Below, one piece after another: positions 1 through 5,766 of a stretch of 6,924 bases of DNA (position 1 is its first letter; every line of letters begins with the position of its first letter). The notes under the pieces were generated by a model, which had not been told where the DNA came from, searched no databases, and worked only from the letters and a program-made list of their open reading frames with translations. The stretch spans positions 1 through 6,924 of the forward strand of contig CAYOBW010000349.1 of NCBI GenBank assembly GCA_964402115.1. Reading direction: 5' to 3'. The position numbers and the translations under genes are program-made. Source of the stretch: CAYOBW01 sp964402115 (GTDB taxonomy: Bacteria > Verrucomicrobiota > Kiritimatiellia > UBA8416 > CAYOBW01).

Positions 1-105
1 GCACGGCGAGCGGCATGAGTACCACGCGTGAGGGCTGAGAGTGACGCAGATGTTCCTGCGTAAGAGCCCTTCGCCTTCAGACGGTCTTTGGCCACAAGTT
101 GTGAT

Positions 106-126
106 TTGCCGCTCTGACGGCGGCAA
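106..126 (-). terminator. stem-loop just downstream of the sugar kinase, possible weak terminator
   Basis: A perfect 7-bp inverted repeat (TTGCCGC / GCGGCAA) encloses a 7-base loop. It starts 8 bases after the TAA stop of the minus-strand kinase. There is no T-run after the stem on the minus strand (the following bases read ATCACAA), so it is not a classical intrinsic terminator. It could protect the 3' end of the message or help a Rho-dependent stop. The position is suggestive and the function is inference. Confidence 0.3.
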
Positions 127-134
127 CCGGCCCC

Positions 135-1223
135 TTAGCGCTGCACGCGGGCGCAGCCGCCTTTCGCAAAGGCTTCGACCTGCTCCAGCGTCGCCATGCT
201 CGTGTCGCCCGGGAATGTCGTCAGCATGGCGCCGTGCGCCCAGCCGAGGCGCAGGGCTTCCTCCGGGGTGCGCCCGGTGATGAGCCCGTAGATCAAGCCC
301 GCCGCGAAACCGTCGCCGCCGCCGATGCGGTCCAGCACGTCCAGCTCGCAGGTGGGTGCGATGTAGCGCTCGCCGTTGAGCCAGAGCACGGCGCTCCAGG
401 TGTGGCGGTTCGCCGAATGCACGTGGCGGAGCGTCGTGGCCACCGCCTTGATGTTCGGGAACTGCTTGACGGTCTCCTCGATCATGGCGAAGAAAGTGTC
501 CGTGTCGAGGCTGGACTTCTTGGCCGTGACGTCGGGGCCCTTGATGCCGAGCGCGGTCTGCAGGTCCTCCTCGTTGCCGATGAGCACGTCCACGCGCGAG
601 GCGATGGCCCGCATGACCTTCTGGGCCTGCTCCTTGCCGCCCAGCGGCGCCCAGAGCTTGGCGCGGTAGTTCAAGTCGACGGAGCGCAGCGTGCCTGCGG
701 CGCCGGCGGCTTCCAGCATCTCGATGATCACCTGCGACGTGGTGGCGGAGAGGGAGGCGAAGATGCCGCCGGAGTGCACCCACCTGACGCCGGCGGCGAA
801 GATGGCTGGCCAGTCGAAATCGCCGGGCTTGAGATACGAGGCGGCTTCGTTGGAGCGGTTGTAGAAGACGACGGGGGCGCGGACGCCGTGACCGCGATCG
901 CTGTAGACGGTGGCGATGTTCGGGCCGCGGACGCCGTCGTGATCCATGTACTTGTAGATGCCGTCAATGCCAGCCGCGCGCACCCGCCACTGGACGAGCT
1001 CGCCGATGGGGTACTTCGGCATGGCCGTGGCGACGGCGGTCTTGAGCCGGAAACACTCGGCAAGCGCGTGAATGGGGTTGTACTCCCCCCCGGACACATG
1101 CACGTCGAAGGTCTGCGCCCGATGCAGGGGAATCACGCCGGGATCCAGTCGATGAACCAGTGCGCCCAGGGCCAGGGCGTCGTAACGGGCTTGGGGAAGA
1201 ACCTTCAGACTGTTGGCTGCCAT
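135..1223 (-). CDS. PfkB-family sugar kinase, 2-keto-3-deoxygluconate kinase-like
   Basis: Predicted cytoplasmic ribokinase/PfkB-fold kinase of 362 residues that transfers phosphate from ATP to a sugar acid. The closest fit is 2-dehydro-3-deoxygluconate (KDG) giving KDPG, the last kinase step of uronic-acid catabolism. What is seen: an N-terminal sugar-binding part with a GGEYN motif near residue 46, the HSGGIFASLS and DLNYR stretches in the middle, and a GNEEDL motif. The C-terminal PfkB signature is DRIGGGDGFAAG (about residues 298-309), whose GGGD aspartate, about residue 304, is the expected catalytic base. The tail PGDTSMATLEQVEAF is typical of KDG-kinase-like members. The frame opens at a GTG (1235), but the ATG at 1223 is preferred because GAGG lies six bases before it. 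No aldolase or other partner follows in the 134 bases downstream. It is transcribed away from the sulfatase/hydrolase operon. Family assignment is firm; substrate is inferred, and fructose or another keto-sugar remains possible. Confidence 0.92.
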   Translation of the reverse strand: MAANSLKVLPQARYDALALGALVHRLDPGVIPLHRAQTFDVHVSGGEYNPIHALAECFRLKTAVATAMPKYPIGELVQWRVRAAGIDGIYKYMDHDGVRGPNIATVYSDRGHGVRAPVVFYNRSNEAASYLKPGDFDWPAIFAAGVRWVHSGGIFASLSATTSQVIIEMLEAAGAAGTLRSVDLNYRAKLWAPLGGKEQAQKVMRAIASRVDVLIGNEEDLQTALGIKGPDVTAKKSSLDTDTFFAMIEETVKQFPNIKAVATTLRHVHSANRHTWSAVLWLNGERYIAPTCELDVLDRIGGGDGFAAGLIYGLITGRTPEEALRLGWAHGAMLTTFPGDTSMATLEQVEAFAKGGCARVQR

Positions 1224-1226
1224 AAC

Positions 1227-1244
1227 GTACCTCACGTGTTGTAC
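1227..1244. promoter_or_regulatory. imperfect palindrome over the kinase ribosome binding site, possible operator
   Basis: The pattern GTACnnCACGTGnnGTAC is symmetric at 14 of 18 positions. It starts three bases upstream of the kinase ATG and covers its Shine-Dalgarno (GAGG on the minus strand, 1230-1233). A repressor bound here, or an RNA fold, could limit kinase expression. Symmetry of this quality is expected by chance several times in a window of this length, so only the location supports the call. Confidence 0.25.
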
Positions 1245-1450
1245 TTGCGTTGCTTGCCGGCTGGCGCGCCTGCTGCCGCACAGCCCGTGTTGACGGTCGA
1301 AGGATGACAGGACTCCCTGCGCCGATCAAGCGGGAAGCGCGAAGACAGGTCGTCTCTCCGGACCCAAGGCCATGGCATGAGGCATGAATGGCGAACGGCT
1401 TAAATCGCACACGGGTCCAACACTCGGCATGACCCGCCCGCTCCCCCGTG

Positions 1451-1471
1451 GCGCCGGTATCCGACCGGCGC
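1451..1471. repeat. perfect 8-bp inverted repeat (hairpin)
   Basis: The arms GCGCCGGT and ACCGGCGC surround a 5-base loop (ATCCG). It lies 89 bases beyond the stop codon of the minus-strand small membrane protein gene and 227 bases before the kinase start. No T-tract follows on either strand. It may be a weak terminator or RNA-stability element for the small gene, or an attenuator in the kinase leader. The structure is seen directly; the role is unknown. Confidence 0.4.
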
Positions 1472-1560
1472 TGACCACGCCAAGAACGGAGGATGTGGCT
1501 TTGCGCTTTTCCATTGCCTGCTTTGCCAACGGCGGCGGTTGGCGTGAAGAGCTTGCGAGG

Positions 1561-1893
1561 CTATCCGCCACCACGGTGTTGAGTCTCGTTTCGTGAAGTG
1601 ACGTCCTCTGTCCAGTCGTCACCGCAATGCGGGCATTTCACCGGGTTCTTCTCCCGACTGGCAAAGGCAACTGATCTGCCGCAGCCTGGACAACGAGTGC
1701 AGTGCCAGCGGAGGCCGAGGAGCAAGAAGCCGCAGCATCCAAACGCCACATAGAGCACGAACCAACGCTCCTTGGAGATCTGAACGCGGCTGAACTGACA
1801 GAAGGCCAGGAAGACGATGACAGCGACAGCAAAGCCCACGGACATGAACTGCGTTCGCCGTGCCTCTTGACGGATCTTCTCCTGTTTCGTCAT
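1561..1893 (-). CDS. small two-helix membrane protein with C-terminal zinc ribbon, function unknown
   Basis: Hypothetical protein of 110 residues; I do not recognise a named family. A basic N-terminus (residues 1-14, rich in K and R) precedes two predicted membrane helices at about 17-34 and 44-62, joined by a short loop. A cysteine-rich tail follows with C65, C68, C71 and then C87, C90. The pairs C68-x2-C71 and C87-x2-C90 (CPGCG and CPHCG) are a typical zinc-ribbon spacing. The positive-inside rule puts both ends, and so the ribbon, in the cytoplasm. The ATG at 1893 has only a weak upstream ribosome site. The membrane/zinc-ribbon architecture and absence of stops support a real gene despite its small size. 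It is divergent from the sulfatase operon and upstream of the kinase, but nothing ties it functionally to either. Confidence 0.72.
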   Translation of the reverse strand: MTKQEKIRQEARRTQFMSVGFAVAVIVFLAFCQFSRVQISKERWFVLYVAFGCCGFLLLGLRWHCTRCPGCGRSVAFASREKNPVKCPHCGDDWTEDVTSRNETQHRGGG

Positions 1894-1916
1894 TCCAGTT
1901 CTGCCCCGTTGGTGTT

Positions 1917-1986
1917 CACGATATTGGTGCCAGAAGGACTATCTGCACATTTGCAGGAAAAGGGAAGAGGTCACACGATATTGGTG
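1917..1986. repeat. 13-bp direct repeat CACGATATTGGTG, two copies
   Basis: Identical copies lie at 1917-1929 and 1974-1986, 57 bases apart start to start, roughly 24 and 81 bases upstream of the minus-strand small gene. The second copy is flanked by TCAC and GTGA half-sites. Read on the minus strand the unit is CACCAATATCGTG. Two identical 13-mers this close are unlikely by chance, so binding sites for a regulator of the small gene are plausible. The function is inference. Confidence 0.45.
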
Positions 1987-2064
1987 AACCTTCGCTCAGG
2001 CTGACGGGCGCGTTTTGCGGGCTACTTGAATGACAGCAGGCGGGCGCGCGTTCGCCATATGAGT

Positions 2065-2146
2065 CGGGATTCCAATCCCGGCCGGGCCCGTCGCACGGAC
2101 GGCGCAGGAGCGCCGTCCCACGTAGGCCGGTCCTCCAGGGCCGGCC
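2065..2146. repeat. tandem array of three GC-rich hairpins (REP-like intergenic element)
   Basis: Three inverted repeats follow one another. At 2065-2080, CGGGATT and AATCCCG surround two bases. At 2097-2118, GGACGGCGC and GCGCCGTCC surround the loop AGGA. At 2125-2146, GGCCGGTCC pairs with GGGCCGGCC (one G-T wobble) around the loop TCCA. The second and third share the same plan, a 9-bp stem with a 4-base loop, and are six bases apart. GGCCGGG also recurs at 2080-2086 and 2143-2149. The array lies between divergent genes, so it is not a terminator of either neighbour. It resembles dispersed intergenic hairpin elements of bacterial genomes, and the assembly breaks 15 bases after it, as expected for a repeat present in many copies. 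Copy number elsewhere cannot be seen here. Confidence 0.65.
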
Positions 2147-2161
2147 GGGTCTGGATAGGCC

Positions 2162-2261
2162 NNNNNNNNNNNNNNNNNNNNNNNNNNNNNNNNNNNNNNN
2201 NNNNNNNNNNNNNNNNNNNNNNNNNNNNNNNNNNNNNNNNNNNNNNNNNNNNNNNNNNNNN
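2162..2261. other. assembly gap of exactly 100 Ns
   Basis: One hundred consecutive Ns, the conventional length for a scaffold gap of unknown size. The true missing length may be quite different. The order and orientation of the kinase arm relative to the sulfatase operon rest on scaffolding. Confidence 0.97.
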
Positions 2262-2320
2262 CGCGCCTTGGGTTACGGCTATCTGGTCAGACTAGCGGGA
2301 CTCTGGAGATTCAGGCGCAC

Positions 2321-3700
2321 ATGTCGATCCGTGTCGTCAACGGCGTGATTGGTTTATTGCCAGCCTTGGTACTCATGACTTCCAGCCCGGCGGAGGGGCA
2401 GACGGCGGGACCCGTTCACGGTCCGGGGGGCAAGCCGAACATCATCCTCTGCATGACGGATGACCAGGGCTGGGGAGACGTGGGCTACAATGGCTTGAAG
2501 CAGATCCGGACGCCGACGCTGGACGCCATGGCCGCGGAGGGTTTGCGCTTCAACCGCTTCTACGCCGCGCACCCGAGCTGCTCCCCGACCAGGGCGAGCG
2601 TGATGACGGGGCGCCATCCTTATCGCATGGGGGTCTTCTGGCCCGGCATGCCGCTGCGCATCCAGGAGCGGACCCTCGCACAGGCCGTGAAGCGGGCCGG
2701 CTATGCCACCGGGCATTTCGGGAAATGGCACTTGAGCGGGGGGCAGCCCGGCAGGGGCCGGGCGCTTCCCGTCACCGATCCGCTCCACCCCGGCAGCTTC
2801 GGGTTCGACGAGTGGTTCACGGTCTCGAACTGGTTCGACGTGGACTGGACCTTCAGCCGCAAGGGCGAGCCCGTGAAGGTTGCCGGCGATGGCTCGGACG
2901 CGATCGTCGCGGAGGCGCTGACGTTCATCGCGAAGCAGGCGCAGCAGCGGGTGCCATTCTTTGCCGTCATCTGGTTCGGCAGTCCGCACGTTCCCCTCCA
3001 GCCGACCCCCGGGGACCTCAAGGCAGCCGGCGGTTCGGCCTACTACGGCGAGCTGGTGGGCGTCGATCGCGCCATGGGCACCCTGCGCGCCGGATTGCGC
3101 AAGCTCGGCCTTGCCGACAACACGATGCTGTGGTTCAACAGCGACAATGGCGCCTGGATCGATGATAAGGCTCCACCGTGCACCTACGGCTCGAATGGGG
3201 GGCTCCGCGGATGCAAGGGCCAGCTGTGGGAGGGCGGGATCCGCGTGCCCGGCTTGATCGAGTGGCCGGCACGGATCAAGCGGCCGGTCGTGACGGATGT
3301 GCCGGTCTGTACCAGTGACATTTGTCCGACCATCGTGGAGTTGCTGGCTATCAGCGTGCCCGACCAGGTGCAGCCGCTGGACGGGATCAGCCTGCTGCCC
3401 CTGCTGGATGGCACGATGCAAGATAGGCCCAAACCGATCGGATTCTGGCATCACGGCGGCGACGCGGGCCTGGAAGGGGGGCCGGCTGCATGGCTGGACA
3501 ACCGGTACAAGCTCGTGAAGCCCGCTCCCGGGACGTATGAGCTTTACGACCTGGCGGTCGACCCTTCTGAGCGGACGAACGTGGCCGTCGGGCACCCCGA
3601 TATCGTCAGCCGGATGAAGGCCGATTTGGAAAACTGGCAGCGGTCGGTATTGCTGAGCAACCAGGGCGCGGACTACCCGACAAACGGTGCCGCAAAGTAG
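2321..3700 (+). CDS. secreted type I (formylglycine-dependent) sulfatase
   Basis: Arylsulfatase-superfamily (SulfAtlas S1-type) enzyme of 459 residues that hydrolyses sulfate esters, most likely on a polysaccharide. Residues 1 to about 26 look like a signal peptide (hydrophobic LLPALVLM core, then SSPAEG), so it should act outside the cytoplasm. Seen in order: the KPNIIL strand and the metal aspartates D47-D48; the sulfatase signature CSPTR at 87-91, whose C87 would be oxidised to formylglycine; GKWHL with K135 and H137; SPH with H223; NSDNG with D275-N276; and the K299 / EGGIRVP segment. All the usual active-site positions are present and the length is normal. The cysteine type needs a formylglycine-generating enzyme or anSME, which is not in this window. 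The start has GGAG 12 bases upstream and a closer AGG. It is the first visible gene of a three-gene operon, 17 bases before the GH127 gene. Exact sulfated substrate and S1 subfamily are not determined. Confidence 0.95.
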   Translation: MSIRVVNGVIGLLPALVLMTSSPAEGQTAGPVHGPGGKPNIILCMTDDQGWGDVGYNGLKQIRTPTLDAMAAEGLRFNRFYAAHPSCSPTRASVMTGRHPYRMGVFWPGMPLRIQERTLAQAVKRAGYATGHFGKWHLSGGQPGRGRALPVTDPLHPGSFGFDEWFTVSNWFDVDWTFSRKGEPVKVAGDGSDAIVAEALTFIAKQAQQRVPFFAVIWFGSPHVPLQPTPGDLKAAGGSAYYGELVGVDRAMGTLRAGLRKLGLADNTMLWFNSDNGAWIDDKAPPCTYGSNGGLRGCKGQLWEGGIRVPGLIEWPARIKRPVVTDVPVCTSDICPTIVELLAISVPDQVQPLDGISLLPLLDGTMQDRPKPIGFWHHGGDAGLEGGPAAWLDNRYKLVKPAPGTYELYDLAVDPSERTNVAVGHPDIVSRMKADLENWQRSVLLSNQGADYPTNGAAK

Positions 3701-3717
3701 ATCGGCAGAGGCGTTTG

Positions 3718-5766
3718 ATGCTGAGTGATTGCGTTCATAATCAGGCGGTGGTCGCTGCCGTCGCCGCCTTGTGGCTGGGCGGCGCTACGTGCGGTCACAC
3801 GGCGGAGCCGGCGCCCCTGCGCGGATGGCGGGAGGTAGGCTCCGAGCGGGTGCAGCTGCGCGGCGGGTTCTGGGGACCGCGTTTGGACACCCATGTGGCG
3901 GTGACCGTTGCCCACGCCCTCGACTGCCTGGAGAAGGACGGGCACGTCACGAACTTCGACAAGGCGGCGGGCGTGTATGAAGGTCCGTTGCGCGGGCATC
4001 ACGCGTTCGATTCGGACCTGCACAAGGCCCTGGAAGGCGCGGTGTACGCTCTGCAGCGTCGTCCCGAAGCCGGATTGCGGCAGCGGGTGGAGGGCATCCT
4101 CGACCGCATTCTGGCCGCACAGCAGAAGGACGGGTTCCTGATCTCGTGCTGGATCGTGCAGGGGCTCGACAAGAAGTGGGACGACCTGCGGCTGCAGCAC
4201 CAGATGTACAACGCGGGGCACTTCTTCGAGCTGGCCGTGGCGCACCAGCGCCTGACAGGTGACTCGCGGGTGCTCGACGCCGCGAGGCGGTTTGCCGATC
4301 ACATCGACGGCGTCTTCGGCCCCGGCAAACGCTATGACGTGGACGGGCACCAGGAAGTGGAACTGGCTCTTGTCAAACTCTTCCGCGCCACCGGCGAGCG
4401 CCGCTACCTGGACCTGGCCCGGTTCTTCCTCGATGAGCGGGGCTATGCGCATGGGATGGAGCGCAAGCCCTTCGATTCGGCGACCGTGGTCGAGCCGCCG
4501 AAGGCCGACGCTGCGCTGAGCCAGGAGGATCAGCGCCGGGCGAATTTTCAGGCCAGGCTCAGAATGCGCAATGGGCGGATGCAGGACCACAAGCCGGTGG
4601 TGGCGCAGCACGAGGCGGTCGGCCATGCCGTGCGGGCCGGCTACATGTACGCGGCGATGGCCGACATCGTCCGCTTTATGGACGCCCCGGGCTACGAACG
4701 GGCGCTGGACGACCTGTGGAGCGATGTCGTGGGCCGCAAGATGTACGTCACCGGCGGCGTCGGCACCGGCCAGCGCGACGACGAGGGGTTCGGCGATCCG
4801 TACCTGCTGCCCAACCAATCCGCCTACTGCGAATCCTGCGCGGCCATCGCCCATGTGCTGTGGCAGCACCGGATGAACCTGCTCAAGGGGCAGGCCAAGT
4901 ATGCCGACGTGCTGGAGCTGGCGCTGTACAACGGCGTGCTCCCGGGGATCGCGATCGCCAGCGACCGGTTCCGCTATCAGAATCCCCTGGCCAGCCGGAA
5001 CGGCGACGAACGGCGCTCGTGGATCGGGCTCGCGTGCTGTCCGTCAAACCTCGCGCGGATCATGCCGCAGGTTGGCGGTCTGGCCTACGCCTGCAGCCGG
5101 CGCGCGGCGTATGTCAACCTTTACCTCGCCGGGGAGGCGTCCCTGGACCTGGCGGACGGCGTGGCGGTGAAACTGGCGCAGCAAACCGACTACCCGTGGG
5201 AGGGCCGCGTGCGTCTCACCGTCACTCCCGCGGAGGTCTCCGAGTTCGGCCTGTGCCTGCGCATCCCCGGCTGGGCGCTGGGCCGGCCCATTCCCGGCGA
5301 GCTGTACCGGTTCGCCGCTGCGAAGGCGCCGCCGGTTGGGTTGAAGGTGAACGGTCAGGCTGTCAATCCCGCGCCGGACGAGGACGGGTACGTCCATCTG
5401 CAGCGGCGCTGGAAGGCCGGTGACGTGGTGGAGTTGGACCTGCCGATGCCCGTGCAGCGCACCTATGCGCACGAGAAGGTCGCGGAGGACAGGGGCAAAG
5501 TGGCGCTGATGCGTGGACCCATCGTTTACTGCCTCGAGGCGGCGGATCAGCCGGGGATCGACCTGTTCCGCCTGCTCCTGCCGCGCGACACGGAGCTGCG
5601 GTCGGAATTCCGCCCGGACCTGCTGGGCGGCGTGACCGTCGTGCAGGGCACGGCCCTGGCCGATGGGCAACCCCGTGCTTCGATCACGGCCATACCGGCT
5701 TACGCGTGGGGCAACCGGGCCAAGGGTGCGATGACCATCTGGGTTGGGGAGGACGTGGCGAAATGA
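3718..5766 (+). CDS. GH127-type (DUF1680) beta-L-arabinofuranosidase-like glycoside hydrolase
   Basis: Predicted exo-acting hydrolase of 682 residues with an (alpha/alpha)6-barrel catalytic domain followed by beta-sandwich domains, close in length to characterised GH127 enzymes. Compared with my recollection of the Bifidobacterium enzyme HypBA1, the key residues are all here with the same spacing: acid/base E356 in DEGFG, zinc ligands E372 and C374 in YCESC, and C440-C441 in ACCPSN, the first being the expected cysteine nucleophile. The GHAVRAGYMY segment (about 302-311) is also typical. The N-terminus has a hydrophobic stretch (AVVAAVAALWLGGA) and a likely cleavage site after HTA, so the protein is probably exported. 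The ATG at 3718 is chosen because AGAGG (3707-3711) lies six bases before it; a TTG directly upstream would add one residue. It lies between the sulfatase and the GH106-like gene in one operon. Families GH127 and GH146 share this fold, so family is sure but linkage and sugar are inferred. Confidence 0.93.
   Translation: MLSDCVHNQAVVAAVAALWLGGATCGHTAEPAPLRGWREVGSERVQLRGGFWGPRLDTHVAVTVAHALDCLEKDGHVTNFDKAAGVYEGPLRGHHAFDSDLHKALEGAVYALQRRPEAGLRQRVEGILDRILAAQQKDGFLISCWIVQGLDKKWDDLRLQHQMYNAGHFFELAVAHQRLTGDSRVLDAARRFADHIDGVFGPGKRYDVDGHQEVELALVKLFRATGERRYLDLARFFLDERGYAHGMERKPFDSATVVEPPKADAALSQEDQRRANFQARLRMRNGRMQDHKPVVAQHEAVGHAVRAGYMYAAMADIVRFMDAPGYERALDDLWSDVVGRKMYVTGGVGTGQRDDEGFGDPYLLPNQSAYCESCAAIAHVLWQHRMNLLKGQAKYADVLELALYNGVLPGIAIASDRFRYQNPLASRNGDERRSWIGLACCPSNLARIMPQVGGLAYACSRRAAYVNLYLAGEASLDLADGVAVKLAQQTDYPWEGRVRLTVTPAEVSEFGLCLRIPGWALGRPIPGELYRFAAAKAPPVGLKVNGQAVNPAPDEDGYVHLQRRWKAGDVVELDLPMPVQRTYAHEKVAEDRGKVALMRGPIVYCLEAADQPGIDLFRLLLPRDTELRSEFRPDLLGGVTVVQGTALADGQPRASITAIPAYAWGNRAKGAMTIWVGEDVAK
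5746..5753 (+). promoter_or_regulatory. strong Shine-Dalgarno inside the end of the GH127 gene
   Basis: GGGGAGGA lies nine bases before the ATG at 5763 and sits within the last codons of the upstream gene. It fixes the start of the GH106-like gene over the nearby out-of-frame ATG at 5767, and it supports translational coupling through the ATGA overlap. Confidence 0.7.

Larger units (their letters stand above)
1224..1560. other. non-coding interval between the kinase and the small membrane protein gene
   Basis: These 337 bases separate two minus-strand genes. The open frames crossing them (for example minus 1326-1622 and plus 1384-1596) give low-complexity, serine/arginine/proline-rich products with no recognisable family, so I treat the stretch as non-coding. 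It holds the stem-loop at 1451-1471 and the palindrome at 1227-1244. I see no convincing -35/-10 pair. The length suggests that the kinase has its own promoter rather than being co-transcribed with the upstream gene. Confidence 0.5.
1894..2320. other. divergent intergenic region, partly unsequenced
   Basis: This interval lies between the minus-strand small membrane protein gene and the plus-strand sulfatase. It contains no credible gene: the frame across 2026-2295 runs through the Ns and is an artefact. It does hold a 13-bp direct repeat, a hairpin array and a 100-N gap. Only 59 known bases (2262-2320) separate the gap from the sulfatase start, so the operon promoter and any operator are probably inside or left of the gap and cannot be placed. 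Confidence 0.7.

Noticed and set aside
234..1307. Long plus-strand open frame of 357 codons opposite the sugar kinase
   Set aside because: It is antisense to a clear PfkB kinase. Its product is a low-complexity G/V/A/D-rich sequence with no motif, typical of the reverse frame of a GC-rich gene.
1917..1986. Direct repeat pair considered as a CRISPR remnant
   Set aside because: There are only two 13-bp copies and a 44-base spacer, no further units and no cas genes; the repeat is too short.
1702..2004. Plus-strand frame of 100 codons
   Set aside because: It is antisense to the small zinc-ribbon protein, which has ordered helices and cysteine pairs. The plus-strand product has no such features.
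2026..2295. Short plus-strand open frame upstream of the sulfatase
   Set aside because: It is open only because it reads through 100 Ns; the known part codes across hairpin repeats.
2354..3595. Minus-strand open frame of 413 codons
   Set aside because: It lies wholly antisense to the sulfatase, whose active-site motifs prove the plus-strand frame. The product is rich in R, P, H and A with no domain.
3673..4869. Minus-strand open frame of 398 codons
   Set aside because: It is antisense to the GH127 gene, which has its complete catalytic set on the plus strand.
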